64,000 bases of DNA. Origin: Cutaneotrichosporon cavernicola. Lineage: Eukaryota; Basidiomycota; Tremellomycetes; Trichosporonales; Trichosporonaceae. The stretch lies in NCBI RefSeq assembly GCF_030864355.1, contig NC_083398.1:1612001-1676000 (forward strand). The letters run 5' to 3'. Below, in pieces: positions 21,478-32,689 of the stretch (positions are counted from its first letter, which is position 1; every line of letters begins with the position of its first letter). The notes beneath the pieces are model-generated. The model ran no database searches, was not told the DNA's origin, and saw nothing but the letters and a program-made list of their open reading frames with translations. A program made the translations under genes and the position numbers.

Positions 21478-21830
21478 TTAAACTTCACACGAGCGACTAG
21501 GATTTGGGCGAATGGGCAGTGGCATGCTCCCATACACTGGCGCAGAGGGGAGCGCGGGCTCGCGCGGGTCGTCCTTTGTCCAGAGGAAGGTCTGCGTTTC
21601 GGCGTCTTGGATGGGTGTGTTCTGAGGTCAGCATAATCGAGGGGGAACGTACGCAGCGGGACATGAGGGCGAGGGCGAGCAAGTGTACCATCCACAGCGC
21701 GAGCGAGGCCGCGAGAATAAGGATCAGGCCGTATGTCGCTATTGTCAGTACGCAGGAGACAGGGGGACTCACAGAGGACGTCACCACACATGAGGCGCGG
21801 GTTCTTGGGTGGGACGTCGGTGACAGACAT
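21478..21830 (-). CDS. Orphan small single-pass membrane protein
   Basis: The model starts MSVTDVPPKNPRLMCGDVL, crosses a small intron into one transmembrane helix (YGLILILAASLALWMVHLLA), then a second small intron (GTACGT donor, CTGACCTCAG acceptor) into a polar tail ending NPSRSCEV. The product is about 90 residues. The second splice is inferred: phase 0 gives a tail with normal composition, whereas reading on in the other frame gives a basic Arg-rich stretch. No known family. It is the third of three adjacent orphan membrane-protein genes, all on the minus strand. Confidence 0.5.
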
Positions 21831-22428
21831 GGTTGAAGTGGAGAGAATACGAGATGCAGGTTCTGTGTTTTGAGAGCGGGGGGTTGGTGGCGTTCCAGTA
21901 GCACAGCAAATGAATGGGACTATGTATTGATGTGACTGCAGGATTGAATTTCGAGGTGATTTCGAGGTGCTCGTGCAATTGCTTATGGAGAATGGTGCTC
22001 TATCTGCTCTACATGCTTTATCCTCTCTACATCTGTCTGCACTGTATGATACTGCCTCAGGACTCACCATCCCGTTCGCTGACGAAGCTTTATATTGAAA
22101 GCCCAACTTGGAGGTACTGATGTGGGCGTGGCGATCCAGGACAGAGGATACCATTGACAGCCAGGTGCCATCACAGGTAAGCACGAGGAGGAGGAGGAGG
22201 AGGAGGTGTTTCTTGCTGGACTGTGAGCTAGCGCATCAGCCAGAGGAAGGTTAGCCTAGCCGTGCCCGGAGCGAATTAATCTCTGCACCTCGTCCCACCT
22301 CTAGCCAATACAGCGGCCTGCTGCCTGCACCAACCATAGGACCTCCTTGCCAAATGTATGCCCCGCCCACCAACGAGAGCAACTAACCCGCACACAACGC
22401 GTGAACGTCGTAACATCTCGTGACCACA
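21831..22428. other. Intergenic region with a GGA repeat
   Basis: It contains about eight GAG/GGA units at 22184-22207. No gene is seen. Confidence 0.5.
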
Positions 22429-23755
22429 CTACCGTTTTCCCGCAATACCGCCGGGGCCAAACTCGCGCGCATAACAGTTCTTGCAGAACGGCTCCCCGTC
22501 GCGGTCGCTCACGCGCGCCGGATCAACCGTCGTCAAGCACGAGCTGCACCGCAGGCATCCGCGGTGCCATCTGTGGTTAGCCTCGCCTTTATATAGCCAG
22601 CATTAGCTCCAGAGTCGCCAACCTCTTTGCCCCTCTCGCCACCTTGACTCACTTCTGCCCGATCGCAAACACCTGCTCGGCAGCATACACTCGCTTCTCG
22701 CAGCCCTTGCATCTATCCTCGAACCCCGGACTCACGCCGACCTTTGAGCGGGGCGACTCGCGCGTGGCCAAACCAGACGCAATAGCCGGTGAGACGCCGG
22801 AAGGCATGGGCCTCTCAGCGCGGAAGTTGACGCGTGTGACCTCTGGCTCGTCATCAGGACGGGGCGGGATGGGAGGAGGAGCAGTTATGCCGGCGCCGAC
22901 GGCGCGCGAACCGGGCTGCAGGTCGCTCGTCGTGACCAACGGGCCGTCTTGAGGTCGAAGGGGTAGAGAGGGCTTGGGAGGAAGAGCGGGCTTGGAGGAG
23001 CCGGCGACGTTGGGCAAGGCAGAGGGCTTGGACCCAAACACGTCGTCCTCCATCCCAGCGGGTGGGGTATAGTACTCCTGCGGCGGCTGGACGGGGCGCG
23101 GGGTCAGGCGGGGCGGAGGAGCCGTCTCCTGTTCCCCACTTGGGCGTGTGCGGGCGGGAGAGGTCCCGGGGGAGGTGTAGAGGTTCTGGTGCCGCAAGTC
23201 TGGCGTCAGTGGTGTGAGAGGGATGAGGTGTGAGGGGAAGAGGGTGGTAGGAGCCGGTGTGATGGGTGATGGGGGAGGGGCCAAAGGGCTTGTGAGTTAT
23301 AGGGTGGTGGGGATGGGCGGCCATGAGGCCATGTGGACCATGTGAGCAAGGATATGAGCGCAAAGGCAACGTGCGGGCACGCACGATCACTTTGCAGCTC
23401 ACCCCTCTCGCACTCTTGCACTCTCGCACCGTCAATGACGTGTCCTCCTCCTCGCATCAAGACGTACCCCGCGTGCCGAACAACTGCGTATGGCAGCGAT
23501 TGCAGTATGGCTTTGGGTCAGCTCTCCTCAGCTTCACAAGGTACCAGGTTATCATGCTGTACCAGTGAGCCCTGGTCAACCCGCTTGCCGCAGTTCTCGC
23601 ACTTGAGGCAGAGCTTGTGGTAGATCTGGTGTTAACCCCGTTAAGACGCGAGAGGGAGAGGGCAAGAGACTCACCCGCCGACCGGGACCCATGACTTGTT
23701 CGGCGTGGTAGACTAGACCGCCGCAGCGCTCACAGCGGGGTGTTCCACCTAACAT
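22429..23755 (-). CDS. Two-LIM-domain cytoskeletal or scaffold protein
   Basis: The N-terminal LIM domain starts at residue 5 (PRCERCGGLVYHAEQV, HKLCLKCENC, then PYCNRCHTQLFGTRD). A proline-rich linker follows (RLTPRPVQPPQEYYTP, PALPPKPSLPLRP). The second LIM domain begins CKGCEKRVYAAEQVFAIGQKW and ends FCKNCYAREFGPGG. Both have the Cys/His zinc-ligand spacing of LIM modules. The linker holds PxxP motifs that could bind SH3 domains. Fungal two-LIM proteins of this build act at actin or polarity sites, but the role here is inferred. A long intron of about 270 bases near 23195-23465 separates LIM1 from the linker. The start at 23755 places the first zinc cysteine at residue 8. Confidence 0.85.
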
Positions 23756-24125
23756 GGCGGAGGACAAGATGGAAGATGAAGATGAAGATGAGGAGGGCAA
23801 GATGTGTTGACGGATGACGGATGACGGCACTGCGCTTTCTTCTTGTGCTTATAGGGAATCGAGGGTAAACATCCTTGGCCAGGGATGTAGGGCAGTGTTG
23901 CCACCCAACTCACAAACCACCATGCCCGTCATTAGAGCATTCTCGCGTGGTCACAATGTCACGTGGCATTCACCAGTTTAACAGCCCTCAACATCCTCAA
24001 ACTGACACTCAAGACCAACCAACCCAACTTTGTACACGTCTGACACATCTGCCATATCCTACACGCAACACGCAATCATGCCCAACTCGATGGCATCTGG
24101 GGCACACACACTACGAACGCATCGC
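23756..24125. other. Intergenic region between the LIM gene start and the uS5 stop
   Basis: It contains the upstream region of the LIM gene and the uS5 3' UTR. A short GAA/GAT run (gaagatgaagatgaagatgagg) is at about 23771-23792. Nothing else is seen. Confidence 0.45.
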
Positions 24126-24633
24126 TTAGTAAGCGGCGGCCTTGCGGGCGGCGATGGCGAGGTGGTTGGAGAACTCGTCGTAGGGGGTCTGGCCGACGGG
24201 GATAACCTGCCAGAGGTCGGGCGACTGGAACTGGTAGGTCTTGGAGAGGGCCGAGACAGCAGCCTTGAGGAAGTTGCCCTGGGTGGCAGTCGAACCCTTG
24301 GACTGGGTGTAGCAGTCCTGGATACCAGCCATCTGGAGCATGCGCTTGCAGGCGGGGGCGGCGACAATGCCGGTACCGCGGGGGGCGGGGATGAGACGGC
24401 ACATGACCGAGCCCGACTTGCCCGAGACCTTCATGGGGACGGTGTGAGGCTCAGCAATGTGCGAGCCCCAGTAGCCGCGACGGACGGGGACGACCGCGAG
24501 CTTGGCGAGGACAATGGCGCCGCGGATGGCGGTGGCGACCTCCTTGGCGCACTTGACACCGAGACCGACGTGGCCGTCAAAGTCACCGACAGCGACAAAG
24601 GCCTTGAAGCGGGTGCGCTGACCGGCCGAGGTC

Positions 24634-24668
<35 letters not shown>

Positions 24669-25439
24669 CTTGAGGGTGGGGAGGAAGAGGTCGATGATCT
24701 GGTACTCCTTGATGGGGAGCGAGAAGAGGTAGATCTCCTCCATCGACTTGATCTTGCCGTCCTTTACAAGGCGGCCGAGCTTGGTGACGGGAACCCTGGG
24801 GTTAATGGCTGCTGGGGTGAAGACTGAGACTGGCAGAAATCTCGAGAGGTCGAAGAACAGCACGAGAGCCATGACGAACCGCCTGTGGGGCATCGATGCC
24901 AAGGGAGAGACCAAGTCCGCGTCGCGGGATGGTCCCATCGACACGCTCCTTCCTTCTCTCCCTTCTCCCTTCCAAGCCGCCCTCACCACCACCGATGCAC
25001 TTTTCCACCTCTGAGCTCCGGCAAAGACTTACCACTCCTTCTCCTCGTCGCGCTTCGGGCCGCGACGGGCACCACGACGACCACGGGGACCACCACGCGA
25101 AGCACCACGGCCGAAGCCTGTCTGTCAGCATAGTTCTACGCAGTGTGGGGAGGAGAAGAGGAGAAGAGAGAGGGGGTGGAGGTGTCACTCGGTGTAGATG
25201 TGGCAGGCGAACTTTGGTCCGATCCCCGTTCGTCGCCATCTCATGCCTTGGAGACAGCCTCCTCGCGCTCTACGAGCTGCATAGACTGTGCAGACAGTAC
25301 CGCGGCCGTTTCGAGCGCACGTCCGTCGGTCGTTTGACAAAGTTTGACCCTCTCCACAACCAACCCCCAGCCTCCCACTACCCGTCGATTCTGGTGGAAT
25401 CCTTCTCCCGCAAAACTCACCACCACGAGTCTCAGCCAT
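24126..25439 (-). CDS. RPS2: 40S ribosomal protein uS5 (Rps2)
   Basis: Three exons: a tiny first exon encoding MAETRG, a second with the RG-rich N-terminus ([20 protein letters not shown]), then a long exon with the core from [15 protein letters not shown] through [33 protein letters not shown] and the end at [13 protein letters not shown]. uS5 sits at the mRNA entry tunnel of the small subunit and helps decoding fidelity. Glycine/arginine-rich N-termini of this protein are methylation targets. The first intron is about 300 bases, long for this window, and could hold a small RNA, but I saw no clear box C/D pair. The codon use is strongly C-ending, as expected for a highly expressed gene. Confidence 0.95.
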
Positions 25440-26634
25440 TGTTTCGATTGGGTTGTTGGAAAGTCGACGCGAAGAGGTCGACGGGGTCCTTTTAGTTGAT
25501 GGATAGAGTATACTCTTAGAGTGCTGAGCACAAAACTGGTAGTGACGAATTCACGGGAGTAAACCCACGTGTGGGACTTTGGAGGGGTAGATTGGCTAGG
25601 AGGCCGCGGAGATTTTGGATGTGGCGGGATGATTGTTGACATGATGGAGAAGCCAGACATTCGAGTCATAATGCATTGTCGAGCAACGGTGCTCGAAATG
25701 AGGAGAGCAAAAACACCAAGCCAGCTTTCCATCTTCATAGTGTCCTACAGCTCGTGTTTTCCCGTGCTCGTTGACTCGCGCTGGCTCGCGCTGGCGGTGG
25801 TCAGCGGCCAGGCAGGATTATTCTCCTAACAGGATCCTCTGGTGACAGTGTTTACCAGCGCAACGTACCAGCCACCGAGCTCGTCGTTGGGCAATCGGTG
25901 CTTGGGAATCCATGGCATCACAGCAAAACTCGATCGCGTGCAGATGAGCCGACACCATTAGCCGATACATTCCGCGGCATGTTTGGGTCCCCAAGTCGGT
26001 GATCGTGACCAAAGCTGACCGAGTGGCTGGCCGGTGTTCTAGAGGTTGGCAAGTATAGGTTGCGCGTTGGAACGCCATGAAGCTTTCTCCATCATCTGCA
26101 TCCGAGACGATCGAAGGAGAAGAGAGGAGACGCAGCACGCGGCACACAGTACGCAGCACGCTGCGCCCAGCACATAGCCCACAGTATCCAGGCTACAAGG
26201 TGAGGCATGACGCATGACGCATATGCTACACGAAACACTGCTACTTGGACGTCAGCTGACTGGCTTACACGTCTCTTGAGTCCTGGGGATTGTCTCCGAC
26301 CTCGGCGTCTGCCTCCAACGTCATCGCCATCTGCCAGCCTCACCTCCAGCCCCAACAACCCCAACACACTCAACACATACACCCGCTTCTATAGACTACG
26401 TATGCGACACAAGGGAGCGCCAGTCATGCAAAGACAAACGCTAGGACATATGATACAGGAAGGCGCGCCGTCGTGCACCGGCGCCCCAGCCGGCGGGTTG
26501 GCCAGGATCGTGAAGGAGGGACGTGGCTCGCGGACGTGTATGTGTGCGAGCCGTGAGGCCGTGGGGAATCATGGCGACAATGCGGGTCGTGTGCGTGCCG
26601 CTAGGTCGTAACGAGCCGTCAAGAGCGGCAGGGA
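25440..26634. other. Intergenic region between uS5 and RHO2
   Basis: It holds the uS5 promoter side and the RHO2 3' UTR. A purine-rich then GC-repeat stretch (acgcagcacgcggcacac and similar) lies near 26130-26175. No supported gene. Confidence 0.45.
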
Positions 26635-27669
26635 TCACGCAACAATGCAGCACCCGCATCCGGAGGCCTCCTCCTTCTCCGGGCGGAGGCGGCCTCCGAC
26701 CGCCGTGTTCTCGCCGCCGACACCGCCATAGCCCTGGTCGCGTACGCCCATGGCCGCGCGGGTGGCTGCCTCAAACACCGCGTCCACGCCCTGGTTCAGT
26801 AGTGCAGACGTCTCGTAGTACCCGCGCGCACGGATCGACTGTGCCACACGTCGTCCCTGCCGTCAGCTATCATCCTGCTTTCCTATCTCACCGTCTCCGT
26901 GTCGATAAAATTCTCGGCAGAGTATGTCCCGTTCTCGATCGCCCGGTCGCGCAAGTCCGATTTGCACGCGACGAGAATCACCGGGATCTGGGTTCCACAG
27001 ATGCTGCGCACCTCCTCAATCCACTGCTGGTCAGCTTCCAGCGTAGCGACTGCGCACCTTTTGCGTCACGTTGTCCAAGCTATCTGGGGTGTCGACCGAG
27101 AACGCGATGAGGATAATGTGCGCCTTCGAGTACGACAGTGGACGCAGGCGCTCGTACTCTTCCTGCCCGGCCGTGTCCCAGAGTGCGAGTTGGATTGGCT
27201 TACCATCCAGCTCAATATCCGTGACGTAGTTGTCAAACACGGTTGGCTCCTGTGGGTTGGGATGTGTGTGATGTGGGAGTGTACACAGGTGTGCGCGTCA
27301 GAATGTGACAACCGGGGGTTTGTGTGTCGTGTCGCATGTCCAATTTGAGTGACAGGTGTCGTGGTAAGCGCGCGTGAATGAGAGACAGTGCATCGGTACT
27401 CACGTAGTTCTCTGGGAACTCGCCGATGGCGAACACGTTCAAAAGTGACGTCTTTCCTGCTGCTCCATCGCCGACGATGACGAGCTTTCTCCGGATCTGT
27501 GTTTGCAAGAAGGAGGAGGAGGAGGAGGAGGAGGAGGAGGAGGAGGAGGAGGAGGGGGAAGGCACGACATGAACGTGGGCACGGGCGCGGAGGAAGCACA
27601 ATGTCAGCACCGCCACTTGGTTGAAGGGTAAGCGAGGAGACTCACTGCACGGGTGTTGGCGTCGGTCAT
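26635..27669 (-). CDS. RHO2: Rho-family GTPase, RHO2-like
   Basis: The spliced protein starts MTDANTRA, enters the G domain at [17 protein letters not shown], has the effector region [11 protein letters not shown], switch [39 protein letters not shown], then [11 protein letters not shown] and [21 protein letters not shown]. It ends SGCGCCIVA, a CAAX box with adjacent cysteines for lipid attachment at the plasma membrane. The YERLRP..Y.KAHIIL block matches Rho2 better than Rho1, Rho3 or Cdc42. Rho2 acts in cell-wall integrity and alpha-glucan synthesis in fission yeast. The P-loop has Ala where most Rho proteins have Cys. The first intron carries a GGA repeat. Confidence 0.88.
27511..27555. 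repeat. AGG/GGA trinucleotide repeat in RHO2 intron 1
   Basis: About 15 uninterrupted AGG units. On the coding strand it is a CCT polypyrimidine run inside the first intron. Confidence 0.9.
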
Positions 27670-29794
27670 GTTTGAATTGTGGGCCGGAGGTGGAGGTAGA
27701 GTAGAGTTGAGGGTGAAATGGAAAGTAACTGGTGGCGACGACTTGGCCTTTTAAGCTCGACAGCAAGCAATGCTCTTGTTGAAAAGTAGTTGTGTGAGGG
27801 ATGTCTATTGTAGTAAAGACCAAGTTGATGGAAGCAACAAAGGAGCAGAGGAGATTTTAATGTCGGTACCGAACGAGGTTTAGGATGAGAGTCGGTGCGA
27901 GATGCGAGATTGATGGGGCGGTGCGAGATGCTCAGTGGTTGGTTGGGAGAATTGGGAGCGGTGCTATTACTTTGGCACTTGATTCTTTGACACGAGTCGA
28001 TGGGAACGTGTGTGTCTAGTTGAGAAGGTTGATGATTGATGTGAGAGGTGTAGACGCAGACTAAACAAGTGTAAAGATGCTAAAGGTTGAGATGTGAGGA
28101 GTAAAGAGAGAAAGAGATTGTTTGGCGGATGGTTGCGCGGATGAGCGGATGATAATTGAGAGAGATGATGAATGACGACCTGATCATCTCCCAAACCACT
28201 CTTTGGAGAGAGATCGACCAGGTTTACCCCACAATAGGTCATTACCCTTTTTGCTTTCTGAATCTGATTCCTGACTTGTTGCTTTCTTTGACCTGCTTGG
28301 AACAGATGAGGGGAATTATTACAGGGTAAGAAGGGAATCACACAGGGTAATCAGGGCCTAATCATCCTCCGCAACCTTTTACAAACTGTTCAACATACAA
28401 TATGCACATTACTGTACTACTGTTACGCTGTTACCCCTCTTTAGACTGCAGACTGTTTGTTGACTGGGGATTGCGAGCACATCATCTCCTCTATCTCTCA
28501 TCTCTCATCTCTCTTCTTATTCACGTCTCATCCCCCGCTCCCTCAGCGCAGCACGAAACCAAGACCTGCCTTCAACCACGCGCCTGAAAGAACAAGTCGG
28601 CAATGCCGACGCCAAGCCCACAAGCCGCACTGCAGGGCCAACCAGAGTTTAGCTACGATCACTTGGATACCCGACGGTGGCACTGCTCAACTGCTTTACG
28701 ACTCTGGTACGACTCTGGGCATGCTGGGCAGCTTCGGCCCTCCACGTTCACTCCACACCTCTTGGCTTATGGATCTTATTGTCTTGTCTTGGCCTGCGTG
28801 GTTCAAAGTTGGTTGGTATGGTTCGGCGTTCCAACCGTTCCCTTTCCAAACCAGTCTGTACGCCGTAACATAGCTGTGGCGTGGTGGCGTGGGAAATGAG
28901 ACACGTGCCCAGGGCGCAAGGTCGAGAGAGAGCTGTACATTCAAATTACCTGAATAGCACATTCAACTAATACTGTAGTTTAAATGATTCTGTATACACA
29001 GTATATGCGGCTTGCTGTGCGGTTTGATGAATTCCAGCCCAGTTTAGATTGACCTTGCAAACTCTTCTAAACCCATTCCACAACTGTCCACGCAGTGGCG
29101 CGCTTGGGCCTCTGCGCATCATGCCCGTGCCCAAGAGCCAAGAGCCGATGATGGCTACGGCGCAGATGGCTGGTATGCGCTATCCTAGTCCCTCGATCCT
29201 CAATCCTTTGATTGAGCTTTGCTCTATGTTCTCTGCTTCTCGGATGACGGCAGCGGGCTGGAGAGCGATAGCCTTTTGCTTGGGTGGTGGGTTGCGGAAA
29301 CCTGACAAACACCAAAGTGGGACGAGGAACAGCGGAATGTGCGGCCAATCTAGGCTGAAGCTGCCCACTTGCAGCCAAAACCGTGAGAAATGACCGCGCG
29401 TTCCCCCACAGAACACCAACGTCCAGGCACATTTGCGTCATCGGGATTCACCAACCAAGATCATGGGTCTCATACAACGATGAGGTCGTCTTAGCTCTGG
29501 ATGTACCAATGTTGGTCCCTTCAGTGCCTCTACTACGCTCCTAGCCATCCAGTGGCGTTCAGAGTGGAATACGTCGTTCGTATCTCAACTACGGCATCCA
29601 ACGTCGGCTCAGACTCACCAATATACTACAGCCGCAGTCATGGGTCCTTTGAGGCGTTATTGTCCAGCCCAGAGATGAAATTGACCAAATATTGAGATAT
29701 GAGTGTGCAACATTCACAGTACATGCACACGAACACCCGCGTCCATTCGACCATGTTCATTTCCAACTCTTGTCAAACGCAGCAAATATTTCAA
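27670..29794. other. Long intergenic region upstream of RHO2
   Basis: About 2.1 kb without a supported gene. Several frames exist, but their composition is poor (27967-28341 is Ser/His/Leu-rich, 28457-28873 has no domain). A ctctatctctcatctctcatctctc run is near 28490-28515. A possible short exon with a hydrophobic segment lies on the minus strand at 28967-29179 (see findings). Confidence 0.4.
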
Positions 29795-30675
29795 CTACAA
29801 CATACTCTGCGGCGCGTCCCACCAAACCGCCTCACCAAGCTTTAATTCCGTCTGAGGCATGTGAACAGCCATCGCCCACCTGCTAGCTCCAGGAATGAAG
29901 TTTCCCCCATCCGCCTGCTGCATGTCCATCCACCCCGCCCGACACCCGGGCGAGTACTGGTACGGCGTGAAGCTGCACCACTTGTCTGTGCCTACCAACT
30001 CGGAAGTATCGTCGCCGCCTTGTTCTCTGGCCGCCGCGAGCATTTCGGGTGTAGATTCACTCGCGCCTGCCGGGATGGGGGGTTGCGTGGCCTCCATGTC
30101 CATGACCATGGTAGATACGCGGGTGCTTAGTGGAAAGGTTGGGAGGTAGTGGTTCGGTACGAAACGTGCTTGGAATACTGGGGTGAGGGAGGGCTCGGCG
30201 AGGGGATAGACTTTGCAGTCGGCGCTGCCGTCGGCGTTTTCGGTAAAGTCGAAGCGGGCGAGGTGTTTGGGGATGTTCCAATCTATCTCAGCGCAACCAT
30301 AGCAAAAGACGTACTCGTCCGGCCGTTCCACGTCGTGTTGCGCTGACTGACGTAGATTCTCGTGATTCGCAGTTTGGATTTCTTGGTTCTCTTGCCATTG
30401 ACGTCAACCTCGTACCCAAACTTGCCGGGGAGAAGTATCATCTCGTCGTACGTCCCCACCGGCGTCTGGTGGTATCTGATAATCATGATTGAGGCGAGGC
30501 CGCCCTCGGGCATCGCGTCTGCGAAGGGCGACGACCGCTCCAGTGGGGCGTAGGCTGCTTCCTTGAAACCGGGGGAGGTGGTTTGGGAGCGTGAGACCCA
30601 GAAGAAGGCTGTGTAGACGGACGCGCGGCAGCGCCAGGGTGCTGGTGCCAACGTAATGGCTGCGTTCTGCTCCAT
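29795..30675 (-). CDS. Acetoacetate-decarboxylase-like fold protein
   Basis: Two exons joined across a 32-base intron (30283-30314, GTACGT donor) give 282 residues. The block GTYDEMILLPGKFGYEVDVN with KLRITRIYVSQ, followed by WNIPKHLARFDF and PLSTRVSTMVMD, matches the acetoacetate decarboxylase-like superfamily as found in fungal genomes. The protein starts MEQNAAITLAPAPWRCRAS and has no clear signal peptide or membrane segment. I could not confirm the catalytic lysine pair of true acetoacetate decarboxylase, so a decarboxylase activity is not claimed. Fungal members are often linked to secondary or lipid metabolism. It stands alone, with about 2 kb of gene-free DNA on each side. Confidence 0.75.
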
Positions 30676-32689
30676 TGTGAGTGATGAGCAGTGGCGATAA
30701 CGGCATGCCGACCGACGTTTGGAGAATAGTTTATCATAGACACTGACCGACCGGCGGTGACGTCAGATGACCTCGGTGCTTTCAAAACGGCTTCAGCCGA
30801 ATACTGAACACACCGGTAACTGCTGTTGAGAGAACCCATTATGGCTGGGGGGAGATTATAGAACCTATACTAGGTAGTATTAGGGACCCTTGCTGTCTTG
30901 CTGCCCGGTTGGCTGATTTTTGCTGATGTTTGCTGATTTTTGCTGATTTGACAATGATTTGAACCGACGCGCCAAGGAGACGGCAATTCAATTAGCCGAT
31001 GTGGTGAGTCAACTCGAAAGCTGTTCCAACCTCACCAACGGGATGTCAACCCCGAGGCGATAATAAGACCTCGGCACCCGTCAGAATGCTCATCCGCACA
31101 CTGACACATGAGTCCCATCTCATCCACATCATCCAGCACACTCACCGCGAATACATCTCTCACTGGAAACTTGTTGCAGAGTAGCTGTCTGATGGTATCT
31201 GTTGGAAACGCAATGCAGGGGAAGAAAAGCACGTGGTTATTGGCCCGATCGTCAGGGCTAGTGGGTGAGTGGGTCTGAGCCAGCACCAACGACGCGACAA
31301 TGGTGACATGTTACTCTGATCCTTGCAAACTCGTCCCATTCTCCATTCTTCTCATTAAAGTCACTGTTGAGCTAAACATCACCTCTCTGCTGATTGGTGA
31401 GCCTGGGACTAAAGCCGGGCCGAAAAGGCGAAAAGGCGAAAAAGCGAAACACCTGAAAAAGAGCGCTCAAGCATCAGGCACAAATGTCGGGAACATTGGT
31501 AGGACCCAAAGCCCGACCCAGAATGGTTGTTAGATGTGATTTGCACGCTCTACAACTTTGCTCTTCCTTGGCCCCGTCTTGCCCGTCCTGCGCTCTGTGC
31601 AAGCAACCTGAACCATGAGTCAACGCCACTGCTATGAGAGCGTGACACCGGTCAACCTAACCTCCACTTGTTCATTTCAGCGCTGGGTGACAGACAGTGA
31701 GGTGTGTGATTCAAGTCGAGTGATGGCGATCGAGTTGGCTTACCCCACACCTCTGACAGTGTGCTTCTCGAATAGTCCGTGCTCCAGAAACGCGATATGC
31801 AGATCATACACCGGTATATATTCGTGGGTCGGCGGCGTGGCGCCGTTCATGGCGCCAGCAGGTGGTTACTGTACGGTACGGCCTGCTATCTGCTATGCTA
31901 TCAGGCGGGTGAAAACGGGGGGCCATAGGCAGGCGGCGCATTAGTTGCACCGATAGCGCTAGGTTCAAGGTCGGCGCGCGTCGAGTTGGAAAAGTGGTGC
32001 CGAGGGGAGCCGGACATTGGACACCGACTGCCAAGGACATCAATAAGGCAAATGGGCGCTCTGCCTTGCTTTATTGTGCCTCACTTTCAGGTCTAGGTCC
32101 CTGCAAGCGCTAGACGGGCCAAGGTCTATACCCCGCAATAGCACGAGGACAGGGGGCCTGGGGGAGCGTGGGTGCCCACGTAATGAGTTTTCAAGACCCC
32201 GCGGGGGCGTGTTGATAGTCGGAGCAATGCCGATGTAGGTTGGGGGTGTTGTGGGCAAAACAGGTCAGTTTGGTCCTGTGAGAGCTTGCTCTTTACCCCA
32301 CCCTCACTCAATCCGACACATCAGAGAACAAGAGACGATAATTGCCTCAATTCCTAGTCGTCCACTCTTGCACACCTCACTATCTGCGACAAAATCCGCA
32401 AACACACACGAGCTGTCTACAATCTACGACAAAACTTGAACAGCAAAACACCAAACAGCACCAGGAACACACGTCAGTGGTGTTTCCAACTCCAAGCCGC
32501 AAGCGAGGCCCTTGCGTTGCGGTTACCGATTGTCGGATGTCGGAGCCCTCTCTCGCGCCAATCACCTGACTTGTACCTTGTAACACGACATCATTATACC
32601 CGGGTCCCATCACACATCACCAAGCCACCCAACTCCATCACACTTGACCGAACCTTGCCTCCACTCCATCAATGCCCCTCCGATAAGCC
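30676..32689. other. Long divergent intergenic region before the kinase gene
   Basis: About 2 kb between divergent starts, with no supported gene. It contains a small tandem repeat (tttttgctgat type) at 30912-30949 and an aaaggcgaaaaggcgaaaa run near 31423-31450. The last 300 bases are C/A-rich and probably form the kinase leader. Confidence 0.45.
30912..30949. repeat. Short tandem repeat, about 10-bp unit
   Basis: Four imperfect copies of gctgatttTT / gctgatgtTT in tandem. Confidence 0.7.

Noticed and set aside
22184..22207. GGA repeat considered as an element of a larger mobile sequence
   Set aside because: Just a short microsatellite. No terminal repeats or transposase frame nearby.
24030..24827. 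Plus-strand frame of 265 codons opposite uS5
   Set aside because: Gly/Leu/Asp-rich shadow of a highly expressed gene.
27967..28341. Minus-strand frame of 124 codons upstream of RHO2
   Set aside because: Ser/Leu/His-rich without domains, in AT-richer intergenic DNA with gatgatgag-type simple sequence.
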